This document shows positions 1 through 9,716 of a DNA stretch of 12,500 bases, one piece after another; the first letter of the stretch is position 1; the number at the start of each line of letters is the position of its first letter. Where the stretch lies: NCBI GenBank assembly GCA_012295275.1, contig CM022666.1, positions 7,445,765 to 7,458,264 of the forward strand. The letters are read 5' to 3'. Source of the DNA: Chrysomallon squamiferum. Taxonomy: Eukaryota; Mollusca; Gastropoda; Neomphalida; Peltospiridae. Both the position numbers and the translations under genes were made by a program. The notes beneath the pieces are model-generated. The model saw only the letters and a program-made list of their open reading frames with translations. It had not been told where the DNA came from and searched no databases.

Positions 1-133
1 AGTGATAACAGTTAATTAGTAAAATAATATATATATATTTTTTTTTAATGATTCATTCCAGTGACCAACATTGTAAAATTAACTTTAAGTTTATGTTAAT
101 ATTGATTCCAGTGTGTGTTCCAGTGATAAGATT

Positions 134-134
<1 letters not shown>

Positions 135-169
<35 letters not shown>

Positions 170-186
170 TTATTTATTTATTTATT
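135..186. repeat. (AT)n followed by (TTTA)n microsatellite
   Basis: About 30 bases of AT dinucleotides followed directly by about 20 bases of TTTA units. Confidence 0.9.
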
Positions 187-254
187 TTTTATTTTTTTAA
201 GTTAATTCATTCCAGAGAATTTTGCTTCATTCGTTCATGAAAACAGAATTAAAA

Positions 255-620
255 TTTAAAATGTGACTGCTTTAGTTTTAACAGAAGATGTTATTTTCCT
301 TATGATGTAAATAAATTTATTAAAAAAAAAAGCTAGTTTTAAATACAACTGATACTGTTTTCTTAAAAGTTATATCAAATTTAAATACAGGCTATTTTTA
401 TATAACAGAGATCAAAATTAAAATTGTTTTTGTTTTAATAATAGATGCTACTTTCTGGACAATATTATAAATATAAAAAAGGTCAGTTTTAGATTTAAAG
501 ATACTATTTTCTCAACAATGTATTGACATAAAAAATATAAGACTGCTTTAGTTTTAATAATGGAAGCCATTTTTCTATTTTATTTTATTTTATTTTATTT
601 TAATAATATTTTTTAATTTA
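255..620 (+). repeat. Degenerate tandem array, unit about 60 bp
   Basis: Loosely repeated block of the form GACTGCTTTAGTTTTAAT followed by AGATGCTATTTTCT. Recognisable copies begin near 266, 332, 426, 482 and 543, with spacings of roughly 55-95 bp. Related words recur up to about 1100 (GATGCTGTTTTCTGCACAACA near 888). It appears to be an old, decayed satellite-like array; no coding sequence is seen. Confidence 0.4.
574..602. repeat. (TTTTA)n microsatellite
   Basis: Five or six TATTT pentanucleotide units at the edge of the degenerate tandem array. Confidence 0.85.
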
Positions 621-1651
621 AAAATACACATTTTCAGCCTCATTAACAAATCCTATTTTCATAAAAAAAATAATTCATATTGTACATAGATAATTAATTG
701 ATTCTATATTCCTCTGAAAATAAAATATAATAATAAATTTAATAAACTTTAATACTTAAGAAAATAATATTATATTACTAATAAAATAATTATGATTATC
801 AACATTTATTTTGACTTCATTAATAAATATTCCATTCTCTGCAATAGGATTAGAGTTAAAAATAGATTTATTTATGTTTCGATTGGAGATGCTGTTTTCT
901 GCACAACAGGATCAAGATCAGATAACTGCGATTACATTAAGAAAAGAGGAATTACTTCCTACACATTCCTAGATTATATTGGTTTTTATGTAATTAATTA
1001 ATGCTAAAAATAGACTGCACTGGACTTAATTAATCTATAAACTTGTGAACCTGCACAGTTAATTAAACAGACTGTACAGGTTTTATTAAGAAATGCTATA
1101 TTCTTAAGAACAGATATAAAATTATAACTGAAGAAATGCGATTATTTTAATAAAACATAATTTTAATTACAATATTTTTTTCAGTAAATTAAAAACAAAA
1201 TTGTATTATTCTTGTTCTTCTTAATGTATACTTTATTTCTTTTTTTCTTTTTGTTCCACTGGTGGATATTTTGGGGGATATGAGGATGTCTGAAGGCTGA
1301 ATGAACATTTGTAGGTTGTGTATTAATATGCTGTTATGTATTTATTTTGTCTTATCTCACTGTCATCCTTGCTAAGACTTTGTGTGTGGATGCATGTATG
1401 TATGTATGTCTGTGTGTGCATTTAAATGTGTCATCAATAATTTACTTTTTTAATACAAACATCAGGAATCTCCCTTCATGTTTATTGTTACACTAGTAAA
1501 ATGTTAATTGCTTGGTTTTAAAACAACCAAACTGCTTAAATAAGATTAAATCAAAAAAAATAGTTACAGCTGCAGTATTTTGTGATTTACAAAATAGAGT
1601 AAACATTAATTTCATAAAACCTAAAATAATGTTAAAAAGCAGATTTATGAT

Positions 1652-1669
1652 TTTTATTATTATTATTAC

Positions 1670-1702
<33 letters not shown>
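1652..1702. repeat. (ATT)n microsatellite
   Basis: About 16 ATT units with one ACT interruption. They produce the poly-Ile stretch of the plus-strand frame 1512-1817, which is therefore not considered a gene. Confidence 0.9.
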
Positions 1703-2164
1703 GATTAAAAGAGATATATATATTAAACAGACAGAAAAGTTATTTCCTTTCTTTTCTAATTTTAAACAAAAAATCTATATTTGTGAAAGAATGACAAAAC
1801 AAATTTATTTTTTATAAAGTGAATTTATTTCTAAAACAGTGTATATATATATTAAAAAATCTATATTTTAAAAATTATTATAAAAATAACATATAATAAC
1901 AATAATGAGTATAAAATTTACTTCTAAATTGCAAATCACAAAACATCGCATCAGCTTGGGTTGTGTCGTCAAAATTTAAATTACCTGACCATTAAGACTA
2001 AAATACATTTTAAATCTACATAGCTGATCAATATGACAATTTATAAAGACTAGATTTTTGTTATTACTTAAACTTACAGTTGTGCTAGGAATTAAGTTTA
2101 AACAGACCTGGATAATTCTAGGTCATAGTTATATTTCATTTACTAAACATCTTTACTAATAATA

Positions 2165-2432
2165 AAGTTTTATTTATTTTATTTTTGTTTGTGTTGTTTT
2201 GCTTTTCTTTCCTTTACTTTACTTTGCTTTACTTTACTTTACTTTACTTTATTTTTATTTATTTTATTTTATTGTTTTACTTTATTTTATTTTATTTATT
2301 AATTTATATTATTTTATTTATTTTTGCATCATATCTGACATGGAAATTCAGTTATATATTAATTTAAAATTAATTAATTAAATTAAAATAAATAAAATAA
2401 ATAAAATAAATAAAATAAATAAAAATAAAAAT
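2165..2432. repeat. Pyrimidine-rich TTTAC/TTTTA tract followed by purine-rich AAATA tract
   Basis: The plus strand changes from (CTTTA)n and (TTTTA)n units (about 2198-2330) to (AAATAAAT)n units (about 2383-2432), with a roughly 50-bp spacer. The two arms are largely complementary and could form a long AT hairpin. The overlapping plus-strand frames are low-complexity Phe/Leu/Tyr and are not genes. Confidence 0.7.
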
Positions 2433-2764
2433 TTTGTTTGTGAAATGACATCACACATTAAGAATTTATTAGATTACTGTCATTCTTTATTTATTAAAAA
2501 CTAAAATCCATATTTGATGTCATATGTATACAAAATTATTTTTAAACTATTACATTTGTTTGTAGCAAAACAACCTTACTTTACCCAGAATTACATTTTC
2601 AAAAATTAAAAAAAAAAAAAATTTAAATTTCATATTCAGATCTGTGTTTTATATAAATACAGATGTTAGAAATAACAATAAATTAATCTACACTTGGTTT
2701 GTTAAATCTATAAGACTCCATGCTGATTTTCCCTAAGCTATTCAAAAGGTACAGATCTGTTATA

Positions 2765-3036
2765 TCTATATATATGTATATATATATATATATATAAAAC
2801 ATTATTTTATCATGAAAATCCAGCTACATTCTACTTCTATTTTATGACATATTTCATACATGTTTGCATATGAAAATTTAAAGAAGTGAAATAGTACTGA
2901 AATAATCATACACTTACTGTTAACAACCCCAACCCAGTAAAAATCTTTTATATGCTCATATATATATATATATATATATACACATGTTTGTTGAGAGCAC
3001 CCTTCCCCATTGCAAAAATATATATATATATATATA
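2765..3036. repeat. Cluster of three (AT)n tracts
   Basis: Separate (AT)n runs lie at about 2765-2796, 2957-2980 and 3016-3036, embedded in AT-rich DNA without an ORF. Confidence 0.85.
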
Positions 3037-3072
3037 AAATAACATTTTGGAAATAAAATAAAAATAAAGACA

Positions 3073-3241
3073 ATATTGGAAGTTAGTAACCATTTTCTGC
3101 CCTAGGCCACTGTAAGGCACTGCACCAATATAAATTTTAAAAATAACATTTGAAATAATCTCAGTATTGTAGCATTCTTACAACAGTTGTATATCAAATC
3201 ACACTCTTCTACACTGCAGCTAAATACAGATTTAAAATTAA

Positions 3242-3306
<65 letters not shown>

Positions 3307-3322
3307 CTCTCTCTCTCTCTCT
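3073..3322 (+). mobile_element. Dispersed repeat copy A, ending in (TC)n
   Basis: About 170 bp of unique sequence starting ATATTGGAAGTTAGTAACC, followed by a (TC)n tract at 3245-3302 with an interrupted continuation to 3322. The same sequence recurs in reverse complement at 9627-9895, differing at only about 5% of unique positions by eye. No coding capacity is seen and there is no clear tRNA-like head, so class (SINE-like or MITE-like) is undecided. Confidence 0.7.
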
Positions 3323-3838
3323 AGTTTAAAGTAAATAAATAAGTTATCATTAGATAGATACAGAATGTGATTTTTTTTTTTTTTCATAATAAAAGTTGTC
3401 TGTATTGCACTATCTCTACATAACAGTGATTTAGTAAGTTCAGTTCAAAGTACATCTGGTGACCACTTTATCACAACACAGTGAAATAAGTCACGTTATC
3501 TCAACAATAATTCATAGGTACATTTGTACCAACACACACTGTACTATGCTTGGTAATAAAAATAAACAAAACCGTAATTTGATATGTAAAGATTTACAAA
3601 AATAATATCTAAAATATTTAGGATGATATGAAAATAATACAAATTCATATTTTTGTACATTTATGTACCTAATTTTATCAGCCTATTTACAGCTGAAATA
3701 TAAACTAATTTTACTGTAAATTTTGTTTTCAATAATACAAGTGACATTTTATAGAGAATATTTTCTCTTTTTTTTTAAAGTTGTCTTTTTCTTCCTTTTC
3801 TAACATAAGTCAATAAAAAGGACTGATTATAATAATAA

Positions 3839-3903
3839 TAAAATAAAATAAAATAAAATAAAATAAAATAAAAAAAAAATCAATAAGAAGAAGAAGAAGA
3901 AGA
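3839..3903. repeat. (AAATA)n and (GAA)n microsatellites
   Basis: Seven AAATA units run into a poly(A) stretch, then five or six GAA units. Confidence 0.85.
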
Positions 3904-3989
3904 ATAGCAATAATAAAAATAACACACACTTAATGGGGAAATAAAGTTAGTACCACAGATAATTTTGGTATGAAGATCAAATTAAAATA

Positions 3990-3995
3990 TTTATT
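3990..3995 (-). terminator. Candidate polyadenylation signal of gene 1
   Basis: This is the only AATAAA I found on the minus strand in the roughly 350 bases downstream of the gene 1 stop. Using it would give a 3' UTR containing the AGT, AAT and AGA repeats at 4128-4259. In DNA this AT-rich the hexamer can occur by chance, so the assignment is weak. Confidence 0.3.
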
Positions 3996-4123
3996 TTTTA
4001 AATGACAACAAAACAGAAAGTAAGTAAACAAACAATTAAATAAATAAATAAATAAATTTTAGTTATTACAGTCAGAAGTTATATTGTATCAAAAAAGTGT
4101 AATAATTATATTAGTAATAGTAA

Positions 4124-4127
<4 letters not shown>

Positions 4128-4167
<40 letters not shown>

Positions 4168-4259
4168 ACGTAACAGTAATAATAATAATAATACTTTTGT
4201 GAGACCAATGATCATAATAATCATAATAAAAGTAATAAAAAGAAGAAGAAGAAGAAGAA
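4128..4259. repeat. Trinucleotide repeats AGT, AAT and AGA downstream of gene 1
   Basis: (AGT)n at 4128-4167, (AAT)n at about 4177-4192 and (AGA)n at about 4240-4259. They probably lie in the 3' UTR or just past the end of gene 1. The poly-Ile/Arg and poly-Leu/Phe frames here come from these repeats. Confidence 0.85.
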
Positions 4260-4345
4260 AATATATAACAAAAACAATAGCAATAACAATAACATCAACA
4301 TCAACAACAGTAACAACAAACTCCTACGGTAAAAAAAAAAAAAAA

Positions 4346-4670
4346 CTAGTACCAGAGACCACTCTGATACAGACGTCTGGGAACATAGCAACCTTCCTTG
4401 TCTCGACAAACCTTTCTAGGTTTGAACCTGTACGGATGCCCAGTGGCCCAGGTCACCTCGGGAAGGAAAGGGTTGCAGCACTCGCAGTAGCGAGGCGACA
4501 AAGAGTTAGTAAGGGGACTGTACTCTAGCGGGGTGTAAATATCGTACTTGTAGCCCCAGGCTTTCTCTGTCTCCTTACCGACTGGTGATGGTGCGTACAG
4601 CACATTGTTGCGTTTTTCCTTCAGCCGTTGTCGGGCGTCTTGCAGTCTCTGACGTTCCACAGCAAGGTAT
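4346..4670 (-). other. Gene 1: terminal coding exon
   Basis: The acceptor AAATCAG ends at 4671. The 325-base exon completes the split Arg codon (AG|A) and encodes 107 residues, YLAVERQRLQ to SGLWY, then TAG at 4348-4346. It is clearly more GC-rich than its flanks and has unbiased amino acid composition, unlike the simple-repeat ORFs around it. A poly(T) run on the coding strand follows the stop immediately. Confidence 0.85.
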
Positions 4671-7227
4671 CTGATTTAAAATTAAAAATAAAATTTAAAA
4701 AAAAAAGTTTTTTAAATATTTCTTTAAAAAAAGTCTGTTTGGTGGTGTTTCTGTGAAGTTTTTCTTTTTTTATTATTTGTAGATAATTTATTAATAAACT
4801 ACTGTGTTAATACAGGTACTACCAGACCAATTATCTGGACTCCTTTGGGGCCTGAGGCATTCCGGATTTCTGGATTTTTCCAGTTTTCTGGTACCTTGGC
4901 ATCTAAATATGTAAATAATTAGGAATATAACATTTTAAAATTAAAAACATAAAGAAAATTGATGATACACAACTGTGGCAATTTGACATGTAAACAATGT
5001 GGCGAGTGAATGAATGCCATGTGGCTTGAAAGAGTAGTTCAGGTCTGGTGAGGACAACACCCTCAAGTGCAAACTATGAAAATAGTGTCGGGAAAAAAAT
5101 TATGGTTTTTCTGGTCTTTCCGGATTTCAGGACACTGGATAATTGGTCCAGTATCTGTAGCAAATATTGTAGTAGTGGTTATAATAATAGTAATAACAGC
5201 AGCAGTAGTAATAATAGTAGTTGTAATAGTATACTGAAAAGCAGTAGTATTTGTTGATTATTTTTTTTGCATTTTTTTAATCTTTTCATCTTTAACAATT
5301 TTACAAATGTAATTTTATTATTTTTGGTTTTCAGTTAGATAATATTTTCTTATCCATCCAATCAAAATGGCCGAAAAAAGTATATTTAGCCACAAATGTC
5401 TCACCTGATCTGATTGGCTGTTTCCAGCTGTTTATTTGTGAACTCTTTTGTGCGGTGAGACAAAAGATCAGACAGAACTGCTGGTGGTAATGGACTTATA
5501 CCTTATACACAAAACAGAAAAAAAAAAACATTATAACATGATTAAATATATTGGAGTATTATTTACTGAAACTGAGAGTGAATGAGAGGGAGAAAGATTT
5601 ATTCAGACGTATTTACATCAGTATGTAATCAGATAGTGAACAAAAATATGAAAGATTTAAGATATATTTATATTTAGATTGATTAATCCAAAATAAATAA
5701 TTTAAAAGAGCATCCATCTTTCCATCTATCTGGCCACCCAACAATCCATTCCTCTATCTATATACTATTTACTGTGTGACTGATCTCATTTATTCATCCT
5801 ATCATCTATCTAATAATGCATTTATTCATCACTTACTGTAAGATCGAGCTTCATCAATTTTCAGTCTGTCCATTTCTTGATTAATTTTGAAATGTGGTCT
5901 TCCTTTGGCAACCCTGTCCTGAAAATTATAATTAATTAACTATGATTATTTTAATTAATTTTTAATTTAAAAAAAAAAAAAAAAAAATGGAAACATGGAA
6001 AAAAAGAAAGAATAAGAAAAAGATTTTTAAATTTCGAGATTAATTTAAAAATATCATTATCTATATATTTATTGTTTTTCATTAATTTTTATTTCCATGG
6101 CCATAACTACATTGAGGCAAAAGAGGCAAATGCCTCATACTGAAATAGACAACTTTTTTCTTCTTTTTTTTATTATAAAGATTTTATTTTTTAAATTTAA
6201 AATCTAAATCTCTATTCTGATAGAATGAATTTGTTTATGCTACCATTTGAAATCTACCAACATCATTGTGATGAGAGACATCTGACATCAAACAGAAAAT
6301 GGCTGCCATTGAGGATTTTGTATCTTTCAAGTCTGCACTTCTGGTGGCCTTTGGTGGCCCTCAGACACCTCGCACAAATTAAGTGTTTTTGCTTCATTTT
6401 GAAAAGAGTCTAGTTACAGCCATGGTTTATTTGTTTTCTTTATTTCTTCATTTATTTATTACATCTTTTCAGTAAGATCATAAAAATATAACACATCAAT
6501 TATAGTTAATGAGCTTCATTTTATTTCCTAATATTTATTTCTCTTATTTTATGAAAACTTTTTTTTTTCTAATCCTATCATATTTAATTATATATATAAT
6601 TAAAACAAGTATTAAATTGCTAAAAAAAAAAAAAAAAAAAAATTAAATTAAATCAGATAGCAAAGCATTTCTGAATAATTATAACAATTTAAATCTTTTA
6701 TTATTTTTTTTTAAAGCTGTGACAAATTAATTTGTGGTGTTTTTATAACTGAATTTTACATAAACTGATGTCATCTTCGGAATATTTTAATTTAAAAAAG
6801 GACAAATGCAATTACAACCAAAAAGGAATAATTTATTTACAAAACACATCAATTTAAAAATAAAAAGAAGCTTTGCTGAATTTTTTTCCTTATTTCTTTT
6901 TTCTTTTATTATTATGCTGATTATTATATTTTTTGATGTTTCAGAATAAAAAATGTTAAAATAATAATAATAATAATAATAATCACAGTAACTGAGTTTT
7001 AAATAGTCTTCAAAATACTGCTTTCCTAAATACCTTTTTTTTTTTTTATCTCTGAATCTTACCACAATTCTTTCACTTCGCAGTTTCTCAATTTCGTTGA
7101 GTTGTTCCAGGCGATTGAGCAGATGAGCACGCTCATTCATCTGTGATTCTACCTCCTGTATCTTCTTTTGAATCTTTTCTATTTTTATCTGTCTCAGCAG
7201 TTCTCTATCAACAGGAAGCATGGCCAT
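4346..7227 (-). CDS. Unrecognised 214-residue coiled-coil/Cys-Tyr-rich protein, four coding exons
   Basis: Seen: four coding segments, 7227-7063 (55 codons, phase 0), 5918-5837 (27 codons plus 1 base), 5477-5405 (73 bases) and 4670-4346 (ending in TAG), join with GT/AG borders into one open frame. Introns are 7062-5919, 5836-5478 and 5404-4671. The product starts MAMLPVDRELLRQIK. Residues about 8-55 are rich in E, K, Q, L and I with heptad-like spacing, and a second charged helical stretch spans about 84-126. From about residue 128 it becomes Tyr/Pro/Trp-rich with five Cys (169, 171, 172, 195, 201; motif YCECCNPF) and ends QSGLWY. The start is the first ATG after a splice acceptor at 7254-7253, so an untranslated exon lies upstream. 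Both larger introns hold short transposon-like elements. I do not recognise the family. Small proteins with a helical N terminus and a Tyr/Pro-rich tail occur among ciliary microtubule-associated proteins, but that is only a weak analogy and no function is assigned. The exon structure is well supported. Confidence 0.78.
4819..5151. mobile_element. Non-autonomous DNA transposon (MITE) with TA target duplication
   Basis: Inverted ends: the left end reads CTACCAGACCAATTATCTGG and the right end, reverse complemented, CTGGACCAATTATCCAGTG. Further inside, ATTCCGGATTT and a matching ATCCGGAAA are also inverted. The element is flanked by TA at 4817-4818 and 5152-5153, as for Tc1/mariner/pogo-type insertions. 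It is 333 bp with no coding capacity and lies in the last intron of gene 1. Confidence 0.6.
5405..5477 (-). other. Gene 1: third coding exon (73 nt)
   Basis: The upstream exon ends with one leftover base and the last exon needs two, so an exon of length 1 modulo 3 was predicted between them. This 73-base segment fits. It follows CAGCAG, starts TTCTGTCTGATC, reads I-L-S-D-L-L-S-H-R-T-K-E-F-T-N-K-Q-L-E-T-A-N-Q-I-R across both junctions without a stop, and ends at the strong donor CAG|GTGAGA. The alternative is a weak donor (AGTAA|GTGATG) at the end of the second exon that would skip this segment. That choice is less convincing. Confidence 0.75.
5837..5918 (-). other. Gene 1: second coding exon (82 nt)
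   Basis: The acceptor TTTTCAG ends at 5919 and the exon begins GACAGGGTTGCC (D-R-V-A). It encodes 27 residues, DRVAKGRPHF through DEARSY, plus one extra base, and ends at the near-consensus donor ACA|GTAAGTG. It is a charged, non-repetitive segment in otherwise AT-rich DNA and is too short to appear as a stand-alone ORF. Confidence 0.8.
6095..6425. mobile_element. Candidate 331-bp inverted-end element in gene 1 intron
   Basis: The left end CCATGGCCATAACTAC and the right end, reverse complemented, CCATGGCTGTAACTAG, match at 13 of 16 bases. Both sides are bordered by TTTATTT (6088-6094 and 6426-6432), a possible 7-bp target duplication. The interior is less AT-rich than its flanks and contains the 62-codon plus-strand frame 6225-6413, which looks non-coding. 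The flanking AT-rich DNA makes a chance 7-bp match possible. Confidence 0.45.
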
Positions 7228-7252
7228 GTTTTATAGATTTGTGTTCACTCGG
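7063..7252 (-). other. Gene 1: first coding exon with short 5' UTR
   Basis: The acceptor (pyrimidine-rich tract then TTTACAG) ends at 7253. It is followed by 25 untranslated bases and ATG at 7227-7225 in the context AAAACATGG. The exon ends at 7063 after codon 55 (Val) with the good donor GTG|GTAAGA. Reading on past this donor quickly reaches a low-complexity poly-Tyr stretch made by TAA repeats in the intron, which supports splicing here. Confidence 0.8.
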
Positions 7253-7350
7253 CTGTAAATAAAATTAAGATTGAAGGAAAAAAGAATTCATATCATTCAG
7301 GAAAATGATGAGTCTTATTTACAGGTTTCTTGATTTCTTTGTTGTTTTTG

Positions 7351-7381
<31 letters not shown>

Positions 7382-8011
7382 TGTTACTGAATAAGTACAG
7401 ACAAAAAACAAAAACTAAATTTACAATGAATCAGTATTATTTTTAATTGAACATTAAATCTTTTTATAAAGAAGATTTATATTATATATAAAAACATTTA
7501 GAAATAAACATTATTATTATTATTATTTTTATTTTTTTTTTTTGAACTAACATTATTATGTGTACAATATATCAATATCCATGCAATTTGAAAATGACTT
7601 TATTCTAGTAATTGCACAATTGCGACCAATTTTTATAATGTCAGTACTGTGAAAAGTCTTATATACATTTAGTTTTATACCTTTCAACATTAGTGACGTT
7701 TACAGACAAAACTGTGTGTCTCATGTAACTATATTACTAAAATTTCATCTTCTTTGCTACATTTAAAAAAATAATAATAAATAACAAAAATTATTATCGG
7801 ATAAAGATTTGATAAATAATTTGAAACACAGACATTCATAAATATGTATGTTTCGAAGTTTTACTGTGCGGTTATTATTTATTAAATTTCAAAGTATTTG
7901 ATATACTTGAGGCAAGCAGGTGTAGCCTCGTAAATATTAAACACGTATTTATTATTTATGAACGATACAAGCAAGATAGCTGTGTCAAGTTTACTGATAG
8001 TTTTATCTTAC

Positions 8012-8330
8012 ATAATGTCATTAACTAAGTCATTGTTCACTGGTTCCGATCAGACTGGTTTCTACCACGTTCTAACTTTAGCACTGTTGAAGAAAGACTT
8101 CCATCCAACCATTAAGCGGCGCCATTTGTAAACAAGTGTTGTTGGGTCTCACACCCGCGTTTTTAATTTTCGATTTTCTTCTTCATTTTTTCTTTTTTTT
8201 TTCCCAACGAAATTAAATCTCAAAGCCGTGGGCCTAATTAATAATGAATGAAATTAAGTAAAATAGATATAACACGATATTTACCGGGATGAAGTCACAC
8301 CACCGCTAATAATTAATTAAGAAAAATGGC
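8012..8330 (-). promoter_or_regulatory. Candidate promoter / 5' untranslated exon region of gene 1
   Basis: Gene 1 must have an upstream exon. Two minus-strand donors here are plausible: CATTAT|GTAAGA, ending an exon at 8012, and CCCG|GTAAAT, ending one at 8285. Positions about 8115-8160 contain GGCGCC, several CpGs and a GTAAACA forkhead-type motif in otherwise AT-rich sequence, as expected near a promoter. Which donor is used cannot be decided from sequence alone. Confidence 0.3.
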
Positions 8331-8644
8331 AAACGTCTTAGAAAATAAAATACACCACAAATTTAATTAAAATTCAGATAATTCATTGCATGTGCAAACG
8401 TTCTTATAATGTATCTTTGGAGATAGGCTAAAATTATAAATAAATTGATTATATTTAATGCATTATTGTATTTGTATAGGGAATCCGGGTTAAGAAAATA
8501 ATAATATATGAAAGTAAAATACTACTCTTACAAATATCTGTATTACTACAATTACTGGTCGAGCAGTTATCTCGCTGATTATGGACAGATTATATGGAGA
8601 GGTTTATTGTTGTGTTGCTTGAAAATAATACCTGTTCAAAGTTT

Positions 8645-8687
8645 ATCATCATCATCATCATCATCATTATTATTATTATTATTATTT
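8645..8687. repeat. (ATC)n then (ATT)n microsatellite
   Basis: Seven ATC units grade into about seven ATT units. They create the poly-Ser/poly-Leu part of the plus-strand frame 8508-8774, which is rejected as coding. Confidence 0.85.
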
Positions 8688-9125
8688 TATCATCTTACAT
8701 TCATTTTTTTTTCTTCTTCTTTTTCTTTTTCTATTCCACGAATCATTCTAATTTGCACAGTTCGGCGTAGATAATTTGCCTCTGAATTATTACCACGATA
8801 TTAAGTAGAAAAGAGGCTAAATAACTGAATCAATCGACTTTATTCATATAAAGACTATCAGCGGCAGTACATGCGCACAACAAGAACCTATCAGATCTGA
8901 CAAATACACTGCTACTAGTGACAGTTAATCATTAAGAGCTTTCAGAGATCAGTCTATTTGAAAACTTGCAATTCTGCCATTCTCCTGTCAAAAATACCAA
9001 CTGTAATAATTAAAAAGGAACACAATTCTACGTTTAATAACAGTCGTTACACATTTTTACCATGATATACATGGTGTCGATTCAAATACTTCATATAACA
9101 GTGTTCGTATGAGATAGTGTATTAC

Positions 9126-9129
<4 letters not shown>

Positions 9130-9171
<42 letters not shown>
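9130..9171. repeat. (ATT)n microsatellite
   Basis: About 14 uninterrupted ATT units in intergenic DNA. Confidence 0.9.
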
Positions 9172-9172
<1 letters not shown>

Positions 9173-9621
9173 TTAATTTTATTTTTTAATTTTCTATTTC
9201 ACCTTCTTTCTTCTTATTTTGTATTTTATATAATTTAAAATTTCTTTTAAGCATTTAATTAATTTATTCTTACCTTTTTATTTCTTTATTTATTTTTAAT
9301 TTAAAAATAGATACACAGACAGACTGACAGAGAGACAGACGTCACGACTGTACGTGTGAAGTACTTAATGGCGGTGATCAAAACAATTGTAACAGCTCTA
9401 TTTTAAACAATAAAACAATAACGCTGAATAATAATGAATTTTGTTTGACAGTTTATTAGTATCGTCAGGATCAATTAAACAATTTGCGTTTTGATTCTAT
9501 TCCGTTTATACCTGTAGATCATTAAGTTTTATGTGATAGTATTAAACATATTTGAAAAACATTTGATATACAACGAAGTATAAACACAATAAACAGATGT
9601 TAATAAGGAATGATATTCTGA

Positions 9622-9626
<5 letters not shown>

Positions 9627-9716
<90 letters not shown>

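Larger units (their letters stand above)
621..3072. other. AT-rich intergenic DNA, no gene seen
   Basis: Apart from the simple repeats listed and a mixed segment around 1240-1400 with GTAT/TGTG-rich words, I see no exon with credible borders, no RNA gene and no protein-like frame. The 69-codon frame at 792-1001 has AT-driven composition (I, Y, N, F) and no domain features. Confidence 0.5.
7253..9626. other. Region between the two genes
   Basis: This stretch contains the probable 5' end of gene 1 (see 8012-8330), several ATT/TTTA and ATC repeats and a CAGACAGACTGACAGAGAGACAGACGTCACG segment near 9315-9345 that includes a CRE-like TGACGT-type word. I see no further coding exon. The positions 8840-9120 are mixed-composition DNA without a recognisable feature. 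Confidence 0.4.

Noticed and set aside
792-1001. 69-codon plus-strand frame
   Set aside because: AT-driven composition in a decayed tandem-repeat neighbourhood, with no conserved-looking motif.
5048-5257. 69-codon plus-strand frame with Ser/Asn-rich end
   Set aside because: It runs from the MITE into AGT/AAT repeats; the composition is explained by the repeat.
5829-5836. Weak alternative donor AGTAA|GTGATG joining the second exon directly to the last exon
   Set aside because: It preserves frame but is a poor donor next to a near-consensus one, and the 73-base exon with strong sites gives an equally clean frame.
6225-6413. 62-codon plus-strand frame
   Set aside because: It lies within the candidate 331-bp inverted-end element, has no recognisable domain and no splice or start context.
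6787-7062. Downstream continuation of the first gene 1 coding exon as one 146-codon ORF
   Set aside because: After the GTG|GTAAGA donor the frame becomes poly-Lys/poly-Tyr from simple repeats, whereas splicing to 5918 keeps a normal protein composition and phase.
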